The notes below the pieces were generated by a model. That model ran no database searches. It had not been told where the DNA came from and saw nothing but the letters and a program-made list of their open reading frames with translations. 60,453 nt of DNA, from assembly GCF_017115105.1 (NCBI RefSeq), contig NZ_JABXKH010000041.1, positions 1 through 60,453 on the forward strand. Direction: 5' to 3'. Positions 8,950-16,449 of this stretch are shown piece by piece. This DNA is from Nostoc sp. NMS2. Its GTDB lineage: Bacteria > Cyanobacteriota > Cyanobacteriia > Cyanobacteriales > Nostocaceae. Numbering within the stretch: position 1 is the first letter of the stretch; each line of letters starts with the position of its first letter. Both the position numbers and the translations under genes were made by a program.

Positions 8950-10185
8950 ATGGCAACTATTAACGACAACTACCTGAAACTGAAAGCGGGTTATCTGTTT
9001 CCAGAGATTGCTCGGCGGGTGAATGCCTTTGCAGAAGCGAACAGTAATGCTAAAATCATCCGGCTGGGCATTGGTGATGTTACAGAACCTCTGCCGGAGG
9101 CTTGCCGCACAGCTATGATAAAAGCTGTAGAAGAGATGAGCGATCGCAATACCTTCAAAGGCTACGGGCCAGAGCAAGGCTACGCTTGGTTACGAGATAA
9201 AATTGCTACTCACGATTTCCAAGCACGGGGAGCCGATATAGATGCTTCCGAAATCTTTATCTCCGATGGTTCCAAGTGCGACACCGGCAATATTCTGGAA
9301 ATCTTTGGTCATGACAACATAATTGCCGTTACTGACCCAGTTTATCCCGTGTATGTAGACACTAACGTTATGGTGGGAAATACGGGGGATGCGAACGATA
9401 AAGGTGAGTTTGAAGGCTTAGTTTATCTACCAATTACGGCTGATAACAACTTCATTGCAGAGATTCCCTCAAAGAAAGTCGATTTAATTTATCTCTGCTT
9501 TCCCAATAATCCCACTGGCGCAACTGCAACCAAGGAATATCTCAAAGCATGGGTGGACTATGCTAAAGCCAATGGCTCGATTATTTTCTTTGATGCAGCC
9601 TACGAAGCTTATATTACCGATCCATCGATTCCCCACTCAATTTATGAAATTGAAGGTGCAAGAGAAGTTGCGATCGAATTTCGGTCTTTTTCCAAGAATG
9701 CAGGTTTCACAGGAACTCGTTGCGCCTTAACCGTTGTACCGAAGACACTCACAGGAAAAGCAGCCGATGGTTCCGATGTCGAACTGTGGAAACTCTGGAA
9801 TCGCCGCCAGTCTACCAAATTTAATGGCGTTTCTTACATCGTCCAACGGGGAGCCGAAGCGGTTTACTCTGAAGAAGGACAGGCACAAATCAAGGGATTG
9901 GTTAGTTTTTATCTAGAAAACGCCAAAATTATCCGTGAAAAACTCACAGCCGCCGGATTATCAGTTTATGGAGGCGTGAATGCACCTTACGTTTGGGTGA
10001 AAACTCCTAATGGTTTGTCCAGTTGGGAATTCTTTGATAAGTTGCTGCAAACTGTCAACGTTGTGGGGACACCTGGTTCTGGCTTTGGTGCTGCGGGTGA
10101 AGGTTACTTCCGCATTTCGGCTTTTAACAGCCGGGAGAATGTCGAAGAAGCGATGAAGCGGATTACCGAGAAGTTTAAGGTGTAG
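8950..10185 (+). CDS. dapL: LL-diaminopimelate aminotransferase
   Basis: A 411-residue fold-type I PLP enzyme that converts tetrahydrodipicolinate directly to LL-diaminopimelate with glutamate as amino donor, the short lysine/peptidoglycan pathway of cyanobacteria, plants and Chlamydia. It starts [20 protein letters not shown], typical of the family, and has [12 protein letters not shown], the substrate-loop region [40 protein letters not shown] and the PLP-lysine segment [13 protein letters not shown]. The length equals the family norm. There is no obvious Shine-Dalgarno sequence; the ATG follows a terminator hairpin almost directly. Confidence 0.97.
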   Translation: MATINDNYLKLKAGYLFPEIARRVNAFAEANSNAKIIRLGIGDVTEPLPEACRTAMIKAVEEMSDRNTFKGYGPEQGYAWLRDKIATHDFQARGADIDASEIFISDGSKCDTGNILEIFGHDNIIAVTDPVYPVYVDTNVMVGNTGDANDKGEFEGLVYLPITADNNFIAEIPSKKVDLIYLCFPNNPTGATATKEYLKAWVDYAKANGSIIFFDAAYEAYITDPSIPHSIYEIEGAREVAIEFRSFSKNAGFTGTRCALTVVPKTLTGKAADGSDVELWKLWNRRQSTKFNGVSYIVQRGAEAVYSEEGQAQIKGLVSFYLENAKIIREKLTAAGLSVYGGVNAPYVWVKTPNGLSSWEFFDKLLQTVNVVGTPGSGFGAAGEGYFRISAFNSRENVEEAMKRITEKFKV

Positions 10186-10296
10186 GCGATCGCTTTTGTT
10201 AAACTCATTCTATTAATCTAAAGGTTACGGTGGGCTGGATAATCCACCGCAACCTGATAGATAATTATTTCAACTCAGATTACTCATATTCTGGTT

Positions 10297-10935
10297 ATGA
10301 CTGCTGCCATCCCCATTTTCAAACCTGTTAGCCAGATGCAGTTAGCACCTGGTAGCACGGTGACTATTCCTGATGTTAGCTGGGAAGAATTTGAATCTAT
10401 TCTACAAGAATTGGGAGAAAAAAGAACTACACGAATTGCCTACAGCCACAGTAGTTTAGAACTTATGGCTCCTTTACCAGAACATGAAATTCCTAAAGAT
10501 TTAATTTCTGATATTGTGAAAATATTGCTAAAGGCTAAAAATATCAGATACCAACCTTTTGGTTCCACTACTTTTAAACGGCAAGGAGTAGCAGGAGTTG
10601 AACCTGATGCTTGCTTTTATATTCAGAATTATCAACAAATGATTGGTCATCGTCGCTTACAACCTGATGATCCGCCGCCAGATTTAGCGATTGAGACTGA
10701 TGTTACATCAAGAACGACTCTCGATGCTTATGAAGCAATTGGAGTCCCAGAATTATGGGTTTACGACAGTGGAAACCTTTCTATTTATTTACTGAAAGAG
10801 GGGAAATACATAAAATCTAATACCAGTCCTAATTTTGAGGATATAGCTATTACTCAGATTATCCCTGCCGCCGTGGAACGTAGTTGGCAAGTAGGAAGTT
10901 TTCAAGCTTTAGAAGAATTGGAAGCAATGATTTAG
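10297..10935 (+). CDS. Uma2 family protein (DUF820, PD-(D/E)XK nuclease-like fold)
   Basis: A 212-residue member of the Uma2/DUF820 family, which is greatly expanded in cyanobacteria. Visible are EEFESILQELGEKRTTRIAY, LELMAPLPEHE, VEPDACFYI and PPPDLAIETDVTSRT, where the Asp and Glu residues match the restriction-endonuclease-like active site, followed by YEAIGVPELWVYD. The biological role is unknown; a nuclease or toxin-like function and mobile behaviour have been suggested. It is a close relative of 56510-57148 in this window, which shares the same spacing of motifs. It stands alone, about 110 bases after dapL. Confidence 0.85.
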   Translation: MTAAIPIFKPVSQMQLAPGSTVTIPDVSWEEFESILQELGEKRTTRIAYSHSSLELMAPLPEHEIPKDLISDIVKILLKAKNIRYQPFGSTTFKRQGVAGVEPDACFYIQNYQQMIGHRRLQPDDPPPDLAIETDVTSRTTLDAYEAIGVPELWVYDSGNLSIYLLKEGKYIKSNTSPNFEDIAITQIIPAAVERSWQVGSFQALEELEAMI

Positions 10936-10968
10936 TAAATAAAATAGGTAGTAGGAGGTGCGATCGCT

Positions 10969-11265
10969 TTACGTTGTGCTTGCCAAATTAGCGTTTTGGG
11001 TATGTTTGGCAAAATTAGTTTCTGGCTCTGAATACATCGCAAATAACTCACTAAAAACCTCTTCTCCATTAATCTCTCCACTACTAACAAATCGTTCTAC
11101 CTCAACCGAGCCATCCTCAAAAAATTCCACTTCCCATCGTTCACCAGCCACTGCCACATTCACCATAATCGTTTCATCTCGATGATGAGCTAAAGTGTAA
11201 CTAATTCTCTCTTGTTCCAATTGATTTAGAAAGGTAACTAGTTTGCCAAATCCATGATTCTTCAT
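10969..11265 (-). CDS. Small conserved hypothetical protein
   Basis: A 98-residue acidic protein beginning MKNHGFGKLVTFLNQLEQER with a central VAVAGERWEVEFFEDGSVEVERF segment that looks like a small beta-sheet domain. I recognise this type of sequence as a conserved cyanobacterial small protein but know no function. The C-terminal 20 residues are less orderly. The stop lies 33 bases from the end of the convergent Uma2 gene, and the ATG is about 50 bases downstream of the CLC-F gene end on the same strand, so it could be co-transcribed with the fluoride exporter. Confidence 0.6.
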   Translation of the reverse strand: MKNHGFGKLVTFLNQLEQERISYTLAHHRDETIMVNVAVAGERWEVEFFEDGSVEVERFVSSGEINGEEVFSELFAMYSEPETNFAKHTQNANLASTT

Positions 11266-11318
11266 TTGTCAAATTATCCATTAATTACATCGATAAATTA
11301 TTCCTGATAATTACTTCC

Positions 11319-12644
11319 TCATTCTTTACTATCATCAGGTAAATCAACTTTTTCTCGCCCATAATTAGCTAAAGTCATTCCTTCTTCTAAATATACAGCA
11401 GAGTATTTACTCAACCCAATACGCTGTGCCGAGTAAATTCCAGAATGACCTGAAAATAAATAGCTAACTACACAGCCAATAGCAATAAATACTCCTGATT
11501 CCAGACCAAATAATTCAATTCCCATTAAAGTTGATGCTATAGGTGTATTTGCTGCACCCGCAAACACACCCACAAATCCCATTCCTGCTAATAATGGTAT
11601 GGGTAATGCTAAAAACAACGACAAAGCATTACCTAAAGTTGCACCGATAAAAAACAAAGGTGTCACTTCTCCTCCTTTAAAACCTGCTCCTAAAGTTAGA
11701 GCAGTCAGACCTAATTTTGCTACAAAATCCCAAGGAGGTAGTTGAGTGAAAAAAGAATCAACGATAGTAGGGATACCAAGCCCAATGTATTTGGTTGTTC
11801 CACTTAACCTAACAATTACTGCTATCATCGCACCGCCTATAAAAGGACGCATTGGAGGATAAGATATTTGTGCTTTAAAGAAGTGACTAATTTGGTGAGT
11901 TACTTTAGCAAAGAATCTTGCTACAATTCCAAAGATTGCACCTGCAATAATGGCAGAAATCAATCCCCAAATTGTAAGCGTCGGTATAAAAGGGGCGTGT
12001 CGGTATGCTGTATGATACAAACCCAATAGTAAGGTTACTTGATTCCCAACGATCGCAGCAATCAAAGAAGGAAAAAGAGCATCATAGTGAATCTTCCCAA
12101 TAGCTAAAACTTCTAGTCCAAATACGGTTCCAGCTAAGGGAGTACCGAAAACTGAAGCAAATCCTCCACTGATACCCGCCGTTAATAATATTCGCCGATT
12201 GGCTCCTTTAAAATGTAATATTTTAGTTAACTGGTCTGCTAAAGAAGCACCCATTTGTAATGCTGTACCTTCACGACCGGCTGAACCTCCAAAGAAATGT
12301 GTAAGGTCTGTTCCTAGCAAAACAAGAGGAGCCATCCGAAAGGGAATAACACTTTTTGGGTTATGGATTTCTTCAAGTAAAAGGTTATTTCCACCTTCTA
12401 CAGTCCGACCAAACTGATGATAAATCCAACCACTCAAGAAGCCACCAAGGGGAAGTAAGGCGATGATCCAGCGATGCGATTCTCGCCAATCTGTTGCCCA
12501 TTCTAATGATGCCAAAAGAGCCGCAGAAGCCGTTCCAGCAAGAATGCCAACCACAATGGAAATAGGCAACCACCTAATTAGGTGTGGTAATGCAATAAAC
12601 GGTTCAAATTGACGAAATTTTTTCATGAATACACTGGCGAACAT
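11319..12644 (-). CDS. CLC-F type fluoride/proton antiporter
   Basis: A 441-residue CLC-family protein with about ten to twelve membrane helices and no CBS domains. The canonical selectivity motif GSGIP is replaced by GGNNLLLEE (residues about 84-92), the signature of the fluoride-specific CLC-F clade. The gating-glutamate loop reads GREGT (about 123-127), also as in CLC-F proteins, and GGFASVFGTPLAG follows. It would expel toxic fluoride in exchange for protons. A fluoride riboswitch lies about 100 bases upstream. The ATG at 12644 is preceded by AAGGAG at 7 bases spacing; an internal ATG (MKKFRQ) is a weaker alternative. Confidence 0.93.
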   Translation of the reverse strand: MFASVFMKKFRQFEPFIALPHLIRWLPISIVVGILAGTASAALLASLEWATDWRESHRWIIALLPLGGFLSGWIYHQFGRTVEGGNNLLLEEIHNPKSVIPFRMAPLVLLGTDLTHFFGGSAGREGTALQMGASLADQLTKILHFKGANRRILLTAGISGGFASVFGTPLAGTVFGLEVLAIGKIHYDALFPSLIAAIVGNQVTLLLGLYHTAYRHAPFIPTLTIWGLISAIIAGAIFGIVARFFAKVTHQISHFFKAQISYPPMRPFIGGAMIAVIVRLSGTTKYIGLGIPTIVDSFFTQLPPWDFVAKLGLTALTLGAGFKGGEVTPLFFIGATLGNALSLFLALPIPLLAGMGFVGVFAGAANTPIASTLMGIELFGLESGVFIAIGCVVSYLFSGHSGIYSAQRIGLSKYSAVYLEEGMTLANYGREKVDLPDDSKE

Positions 12645-12745
12645 CCCATGACTCCTTGAGGCGCGATTTGTAGACTTACACTTTCTACAGGAGAGTCAGG
12701 TGATACATTTAATCAAGCCCTACTCTCCCGCATTCAGCGAAGAAA

Positions 12746-12814
12746 GTAGGAGCCATCAGCCTTTCAGTGATGATTTTGAGGACTGAAAAGGCGGTTTTGG
12801 CGAGCTCCATCGCC
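12746..12814 (-). promoter_or_regulatory. Fluoride riboswitch (crcB motif)
   Basis: Read on the minus strand, the sequence starts GGCGATGGAGCTCGCC, continues AAAACCGCC, then a hairpin (CTTTTCAGT / ACTGAAAG), and ends GCTGATGGCTCCTAC. These blocks, in this order and spacing, are the conserved parts of the fluoride aptamer, including the pseudoknot partners. It sits 100 bases upstream of a CLC-F exporter, the classical target. Downstream, GGGAGAGTAGG and a later CCTGACTCTCC can pair and may form part of the expression platform. Confidence 0.93.
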
Positions 12815-12850
12815 ATTGATTTAAGGATACCATTTTTGCTTTTAGTGGAA

Positions 12851-14038
12851 TTAATATTTGTTTCTTTGAGAAACTAACAACAAGACAGATGCCAATGCAA
12901 ACAAGCTCCCAGCAATAAATGTCGCCTCTGCTCCCAGTGTTTGCCACAACCCACCAGCTAGCAAACTCGCAGGTAAAAGTGCTAATCCCACAGCTAAGTT
13001 GAGGAATCCAAAAGCAGTGCCGCGCAGATTTGCAGGTATACTATTTGCCACTAGCGCTAACAGCAATCCTTGACTCATGCCCAGATGTAGTCCATAAAGG
13101 GCAAACAATCCCCAGGCTTGCCAAGGTGCTTGTACGAAGGCGAAGCCCAGATATACTAAAGCGTATAAGAGCAATCCACCTACCAATAGTCCAAATCTAC
13201 CTAAGCGATCGGAAAGTATTCCTATTGGGTAGGCGCTGAATGAGTAGGCAATGTTCATCACCACTAATGTCAACGGGATGAGTGAGGCAGAAATCCCTAT
13301 TTGCCCGGCTCGTAGCAACAAAAAGGCATCGCTAGAGTTTCCTAAATTGAATAGTAGCGCCACTGCTACGAGTACCCAATATTTTTGACCCAAACTGCGT
13401 AAAGCTTGCCATTGCAGAGGATTGCTTCGGTTAACTTGAGTTTGCTTTGCTCTCGGTTCTCGCACTCCTGCTATTAATAAAGCCACCGCCAAGAAACCAG
13501 GGATGAGTGCTAGCCAAAAAACGAGGCGGAAGTTGTTTTTGGAAGCAGTCATCAGGGCAAATGCTGCCAAAGGCCCCAAGAATGCTCCGATGGTATCGAG
13601 AGATTGACGCAATCCGTAAGCTGCACCGCGTACATCTGGATTAGTGGAATCGGCAACCAAGGCATCACGAGGTGCTACCCGAATCCCTTTACCAATGCGA
13701 TCGCCAAATCGAGCTATTAACACCCCAGTTGGACTGGTAGCTACAGCAAATAGTGGTTTAACAAAGGTAGATAAGCCGTAGCCAAACACCGCTAATCCCT
13801 TGCGATGTCCCAGATAATCACTCAACGCTCCCGAAAAGATTTTTAAAACTGAAGCTGTTGCTTCTGCAATGCCTTCGATGATGCCCACAGTCAACACATT
13901 CGCCCCTAAAACTGATACCAAAAATAAGGGCAATACAGAATGAATCATCTCAGAGCTAATATCTGTCAGCAGACTGACAAATCCCAACACCCAGACAGTG
14001 CGGGGAATTGTCTGGAAAAATTTGTTTTGTAGTTGCAT
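12851..14038 (-). CDS. MFS transporter
   Basis: A 395-residue major facilitator with twelve hydrophobic helices. The loop 2-3 signature appears as GALSDYLGHRKGLAVFGY, and a second characteristic segment is RFGDRIGKGIRVAPRDALVAD; the mirrored loop 8-9 motif is YPIGILSDRLGRF. The RIGKGIR...PRDAL stretch is typical of a bacterial MFS subgroup annotated as general drug or metabolite exporters; the substrate is unknown. It lies immediately upstream of the fluoride riboswitch on the same strand, with only 36 bases between its stop and the aptamer, so read-through from this gene would enter the riboswitch. Confidence 0.88.
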   Translation of the reverse strand: MQLQNKFFQTIPRTVWVLGFVSLLTDISSEMIHSVLPLFLVSVLGANVLTVGIIEGIAEATASVLKIFSGALSDYLGHRKGLAVFGYGLSTFVKPLFAVATSPTGVLIARFGDRIGKGIRVAPRDALVADSTNPDVRGAAYGLRQSLDTIGAFLGPLAAFALMTASKNNFRLVFWLALIPGFLAVALLIAGVREPRAKQTQVNRSNPLQWQALRSLGQKYWVLVAVALLFNLGNSSDAFLLLRAGQIGISASLIPLTLVVMNIAYSFSAYPIGILSDRLGRFGLLVGGLLLYALVYLGFAFVQAPWQAWGLFALYGLHLGMSQGLLLALVANSIPANLRGTAFGFLNLAVGLALLPASLLAGGLWQTLGAEATFIAGSLFALASVLLLVSQRNKY

Positions 14039-14055
14039 ATTTCCTGTTTACCTGA

Positions 14056-14247
14056 CTGGCAGTTACTATTCAACAGCAGATAGACCAAGAGTATCAAGAG
14101 TTTTTGGAGCAATGTCGGGATTTGCATAGCGAATTGAACGAGGAACGGATTAAACTCAATACAGTTCAATTAAGGCTAAAACTCTTTGCCAAAGTCAATT
14201 TTTTTAACGAACCGCAAAGGACGCAAAGAGAAGAAAGAAATACTTAA
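14056..14247 (+). pseudogene. Possible coiled-coil gene remnant
   Basis: An open frame without a clear start follows a stop at 14053. Its first 38 codons read like a genuine helical protein (QQQIDQEYQEFLEQC, then RDLHSELNEERIKLNTVQ), after which it runs into an interspersed repeat (gaaccgcaaaggacgcaaag). It may be the surviving fragment of a gene whose remainder was lost. Low confidence; no family recognised. Confidence 0.3.
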
Positions 14248-14544
14248 CCCAAGCGTATTGGATATAGACTCATAAACTTATTTTTTGGAAATCACTAATG
14301 GCGTAGTCGTAGCCCAAACTAGGCATCGCACTTGTAATTTCTATCTGGAATAAACAATTTATTCCTATAGATAGATAACAAAAATAAATAAATTAGTATT
14401 CGTAAAACTTAAGTAGGAAAACCGTACTTCTCTGATAGGTTTTCTGTACCATAGAGCTAAGTTTAGCTGGATACAATCAAAGCGTGGCTTATATTAATGC
14501 TGTTTTTCAGAAAATGTATACAGCATTAGCAGGAGAGCGAAAAT
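14248..14544. other. Upstream region of htpX
   Basis: AT-rich, with no ORF or conserved RNA recognised. A near-palindromic stretch at 14360-14400 (ttcctatagatagataac) and a TATATT-like element near 14488 could belong to the htpX promoter. Confidence 0.3.
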
Positions 14545-15414
14545 ATGATAAATCAATTGAAAACGGCTGCTTTACTAGCTGCATTAAGTGGACTTTTAAT
14601 CGCAATTAGTTACTGGATAATTGGCGGTTCTAGTGGCTTGATTATCGGAATTGGTTTGGCAGCAGTAACAAACCTATTTTCCTGGTATCAATCAGATAAG
14701 ATTGCTTTGGCAGTATACCAGGCCCAGCCTGTGAGTGAAGGAGAAGCACCAGAACTTTATCGCATGGTGCAGAGATTAAGCGATCGCGCTAACATTCCCA
14801 TGCCTAGAGTTTACATTGTCCTAAGTCAAGGTGCTAACGCCTTCGCTACAGGGCGCGATCCCGAACACGCTGCTGTGGCTGTCACCGAAGGAATTTTAAA
14901 TATATTGCCAGATGATGAACTCGAAGCCGTTATCGCCCACGAACTCACCCACATTATTAATCGTGACACCCTCACACAAGCGGTTGCTGCAACTGTTGCT
15001 GGTGCTATCTCATTCCTCGCGCAAATGGTGAGTTACAGCTTATGGTTTGGCGGTGGTTCACGAGATAACAACAGAGGTAGTAATCCAATGGGTGTTTTGT
15101 TAACAGTAATACTTGCGCCAGTAGCGGCAACGATTATTCAGCTAGCAATTTCGCGCACACGAGAATTCTCTGCTGATGCAGGTTCTGCTAGATTAACTGG
15201 TAATCCCCGCGCCTTAGCCAGGGCATTACAACGCTTAGAAGCTTCAGCAAAACAGATCCCTTTAAATGCCAATCCAGCTTATGAACCGTTATTAATTATC
15301 AATTCTATCTCTGGACAGTTTTTGGGTAATCTATTCTCTAGTCATCCTGCTACAGAGGCGCGAGTTGCAGCATTATTAAAATTAGAGCAACAACTACCAA
15401 CAAAAGTTTATTAA
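14545..15414 (+). CDS. htpX: Zinc metalloprotease HtpX homologue (M48 family)
   Basis: A 289-residue membrane-bound metallopeptidase for quality control of inner or thylakoid membrane proteins. Two helices near residues 8-50 precede the catalytic region; the zinc motif HELTH (near residue 132, context VIAHELTHIINRD) and the third-ligand motif REFSADAGSARLTG are present, with further hydrophobic segments between. A strong AGGAG lies 8 bases upstream of the ATG at 14545. It is complete at the usual length. Preceded by nearly 300 bases of AT-rich DNA, it is probably transcribed from its own promoter. Confidence 0.93.
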   Translation: MINQLKTAALLAALSGLLIAISYWIIGGSSGLIIGIGLAAVTNLFSWYQSDKIALAVYQAQPVSEGEAPELYRMVQRLSDRANIPMPRVYIVLSQGANAFATGRDPEHAAVAVTEGILNILPDDELEAVIAHELTHIINRDTLTQAVAATVAGAISFLAQMVSYSLWFGGGSRDNNRGSNPMGVLLTVILAPVAATIIQLAISRTREFSADAGSARLTGNPRALARALQRLEASAKQIPLNANPAYEPLLIINSISGQFLGNLFSSHPATEARVAALLKLEQQLPTKVY

Positions 15415-15530
15415 TTTGTCATTTGTCATTCGTCGTTTGTCATTTATGAAATTAAAAATGACTAATGATTATCAGTATAGGGTGCAATTTTCATCCAAGA
15501 GTAAGCTTTGCAATTAAGGATGTTTTAACT

Positions 15531-15959
15531 ATGAATGCTAACAACATCGAATCTTTTGAAAGCACAGTCATTGAATCTACAGAATCTATAGTAATTGTAG
15601 AAATTAGTTCTCAAACCGACGAATTAGTAGAAACAGAAATGGCTAACGAAAGTGATGAAGTGAAGCGCGAAACCAAAGCGCTGATTGAGGCACTAAAAAG
15701 ACGCGCTCAAGCTGAAGCTGATTCAGCAGGTACTCTCACACGTGAAACCTATTTGAAAGCTGTGCGACAAGCACGCGAATTGGTTGAAGGCAGAAAACTC
15801 ATGGAACGCGATCGCTTAGAGGACTCTTGGGCGGTAATTCAGGATGAAGCTGAGAGAAACTGGTACTTATTTATGAAAGACTTAGTAGACTTCAATTTTC
15901 GCCTGCAAAAGGCGGCTATTGCTGCTTGGGAAACCTTCAATAACCCTTACTCTCGTTAG
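15531..15959 (+). CDS. Conserved hypothetical protein, helical
   Basis: A 142-residue acidic, largely helical soluble protein. The first 40 residues are low-complexity (Glu, Ser and Thr rich); the conserved part is SDEVKRETKALIEALKRRAQ to EAERNWYLFMKDLVDFNFRLQKAAIAAWETF. I recognise similar cyanobacterial proteins but no assigned function. The frame extends to 15465, but the upstream residues come from a gtcatt-type repeat zone; the ATG at 15531 is where the protein-like sequence starts. It lies about 115 bases after htpX on the same strand. Confidence 0.65.
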   Translation: MNANNIESFESTVIESTESIVIVEISSQTDELVETEMANESDEVKRETKALIEALKRRAQAEADSAGTLTRETYLKAVRQARELVEGRKLMERDRLEDSWAVIQDEAERNWYLFMKDLVDFNFRLQKAAIAAWETFNNPYSR

Positions 15960-16449
15960 TTCGCTGAACCTCTCTCTGTCTTGAACTAAAGTTCAAATCT
16001 CTCCCTCTCCGAGTCGGCTACCGTGTATACACAAGTCGAATTACCCCCCTTAATCCCCCCGATGCATTGGTGGGAAACCGGAAAATCTAGTTCCCTCCCC
16101 TTTATAAGGCTATGGTGTACACACATCTTTGTATAAAACCAAAATCGTTGAAGATCCCCCTAAATCCACGCCACTTGCTTCACTACAGCGCTTCTCTGCG
16201 AGACGCTTTGCGTTAAGCGAAGCTATGCCGAAGGCTTTACGCGCATCCTGCGGCGGGGGAGACCCCAAAACCGCAGTGGCTCCCCGATAAATTGGGGGGC
16301 AAAAGCTTTTCAAAGTCCCCCAATTTATCGGGGGGTTGGGGGGATCAAAAGCCTGTGGCGCAACACTAGCAGACTTGTGTGTACACCGTAGGCTTGCGGG
16401 GAGGGGGCTATAAAGTACCTCATTATGATTAGGAAAAGCTATATAATTC
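15960..16449. repeat. Composite repeat cluster downstream of hybrid kinase
   Basis: About 490 bases without a gene. It contains several interspersed elements layered together: ggtgtacacacatc and its complement gacttgtgtgtacacc, a C/G-rich inverted repeat (gatccccctaaatcc ... ggggggttggggggatc), and the GC-rich cttctctgcgagacgctttgc repeat with its ggcgggggagacccc tail. Nearly the same set recurs at 22560-22860, on the other side of the kinase gene. Confidence 0.7.
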
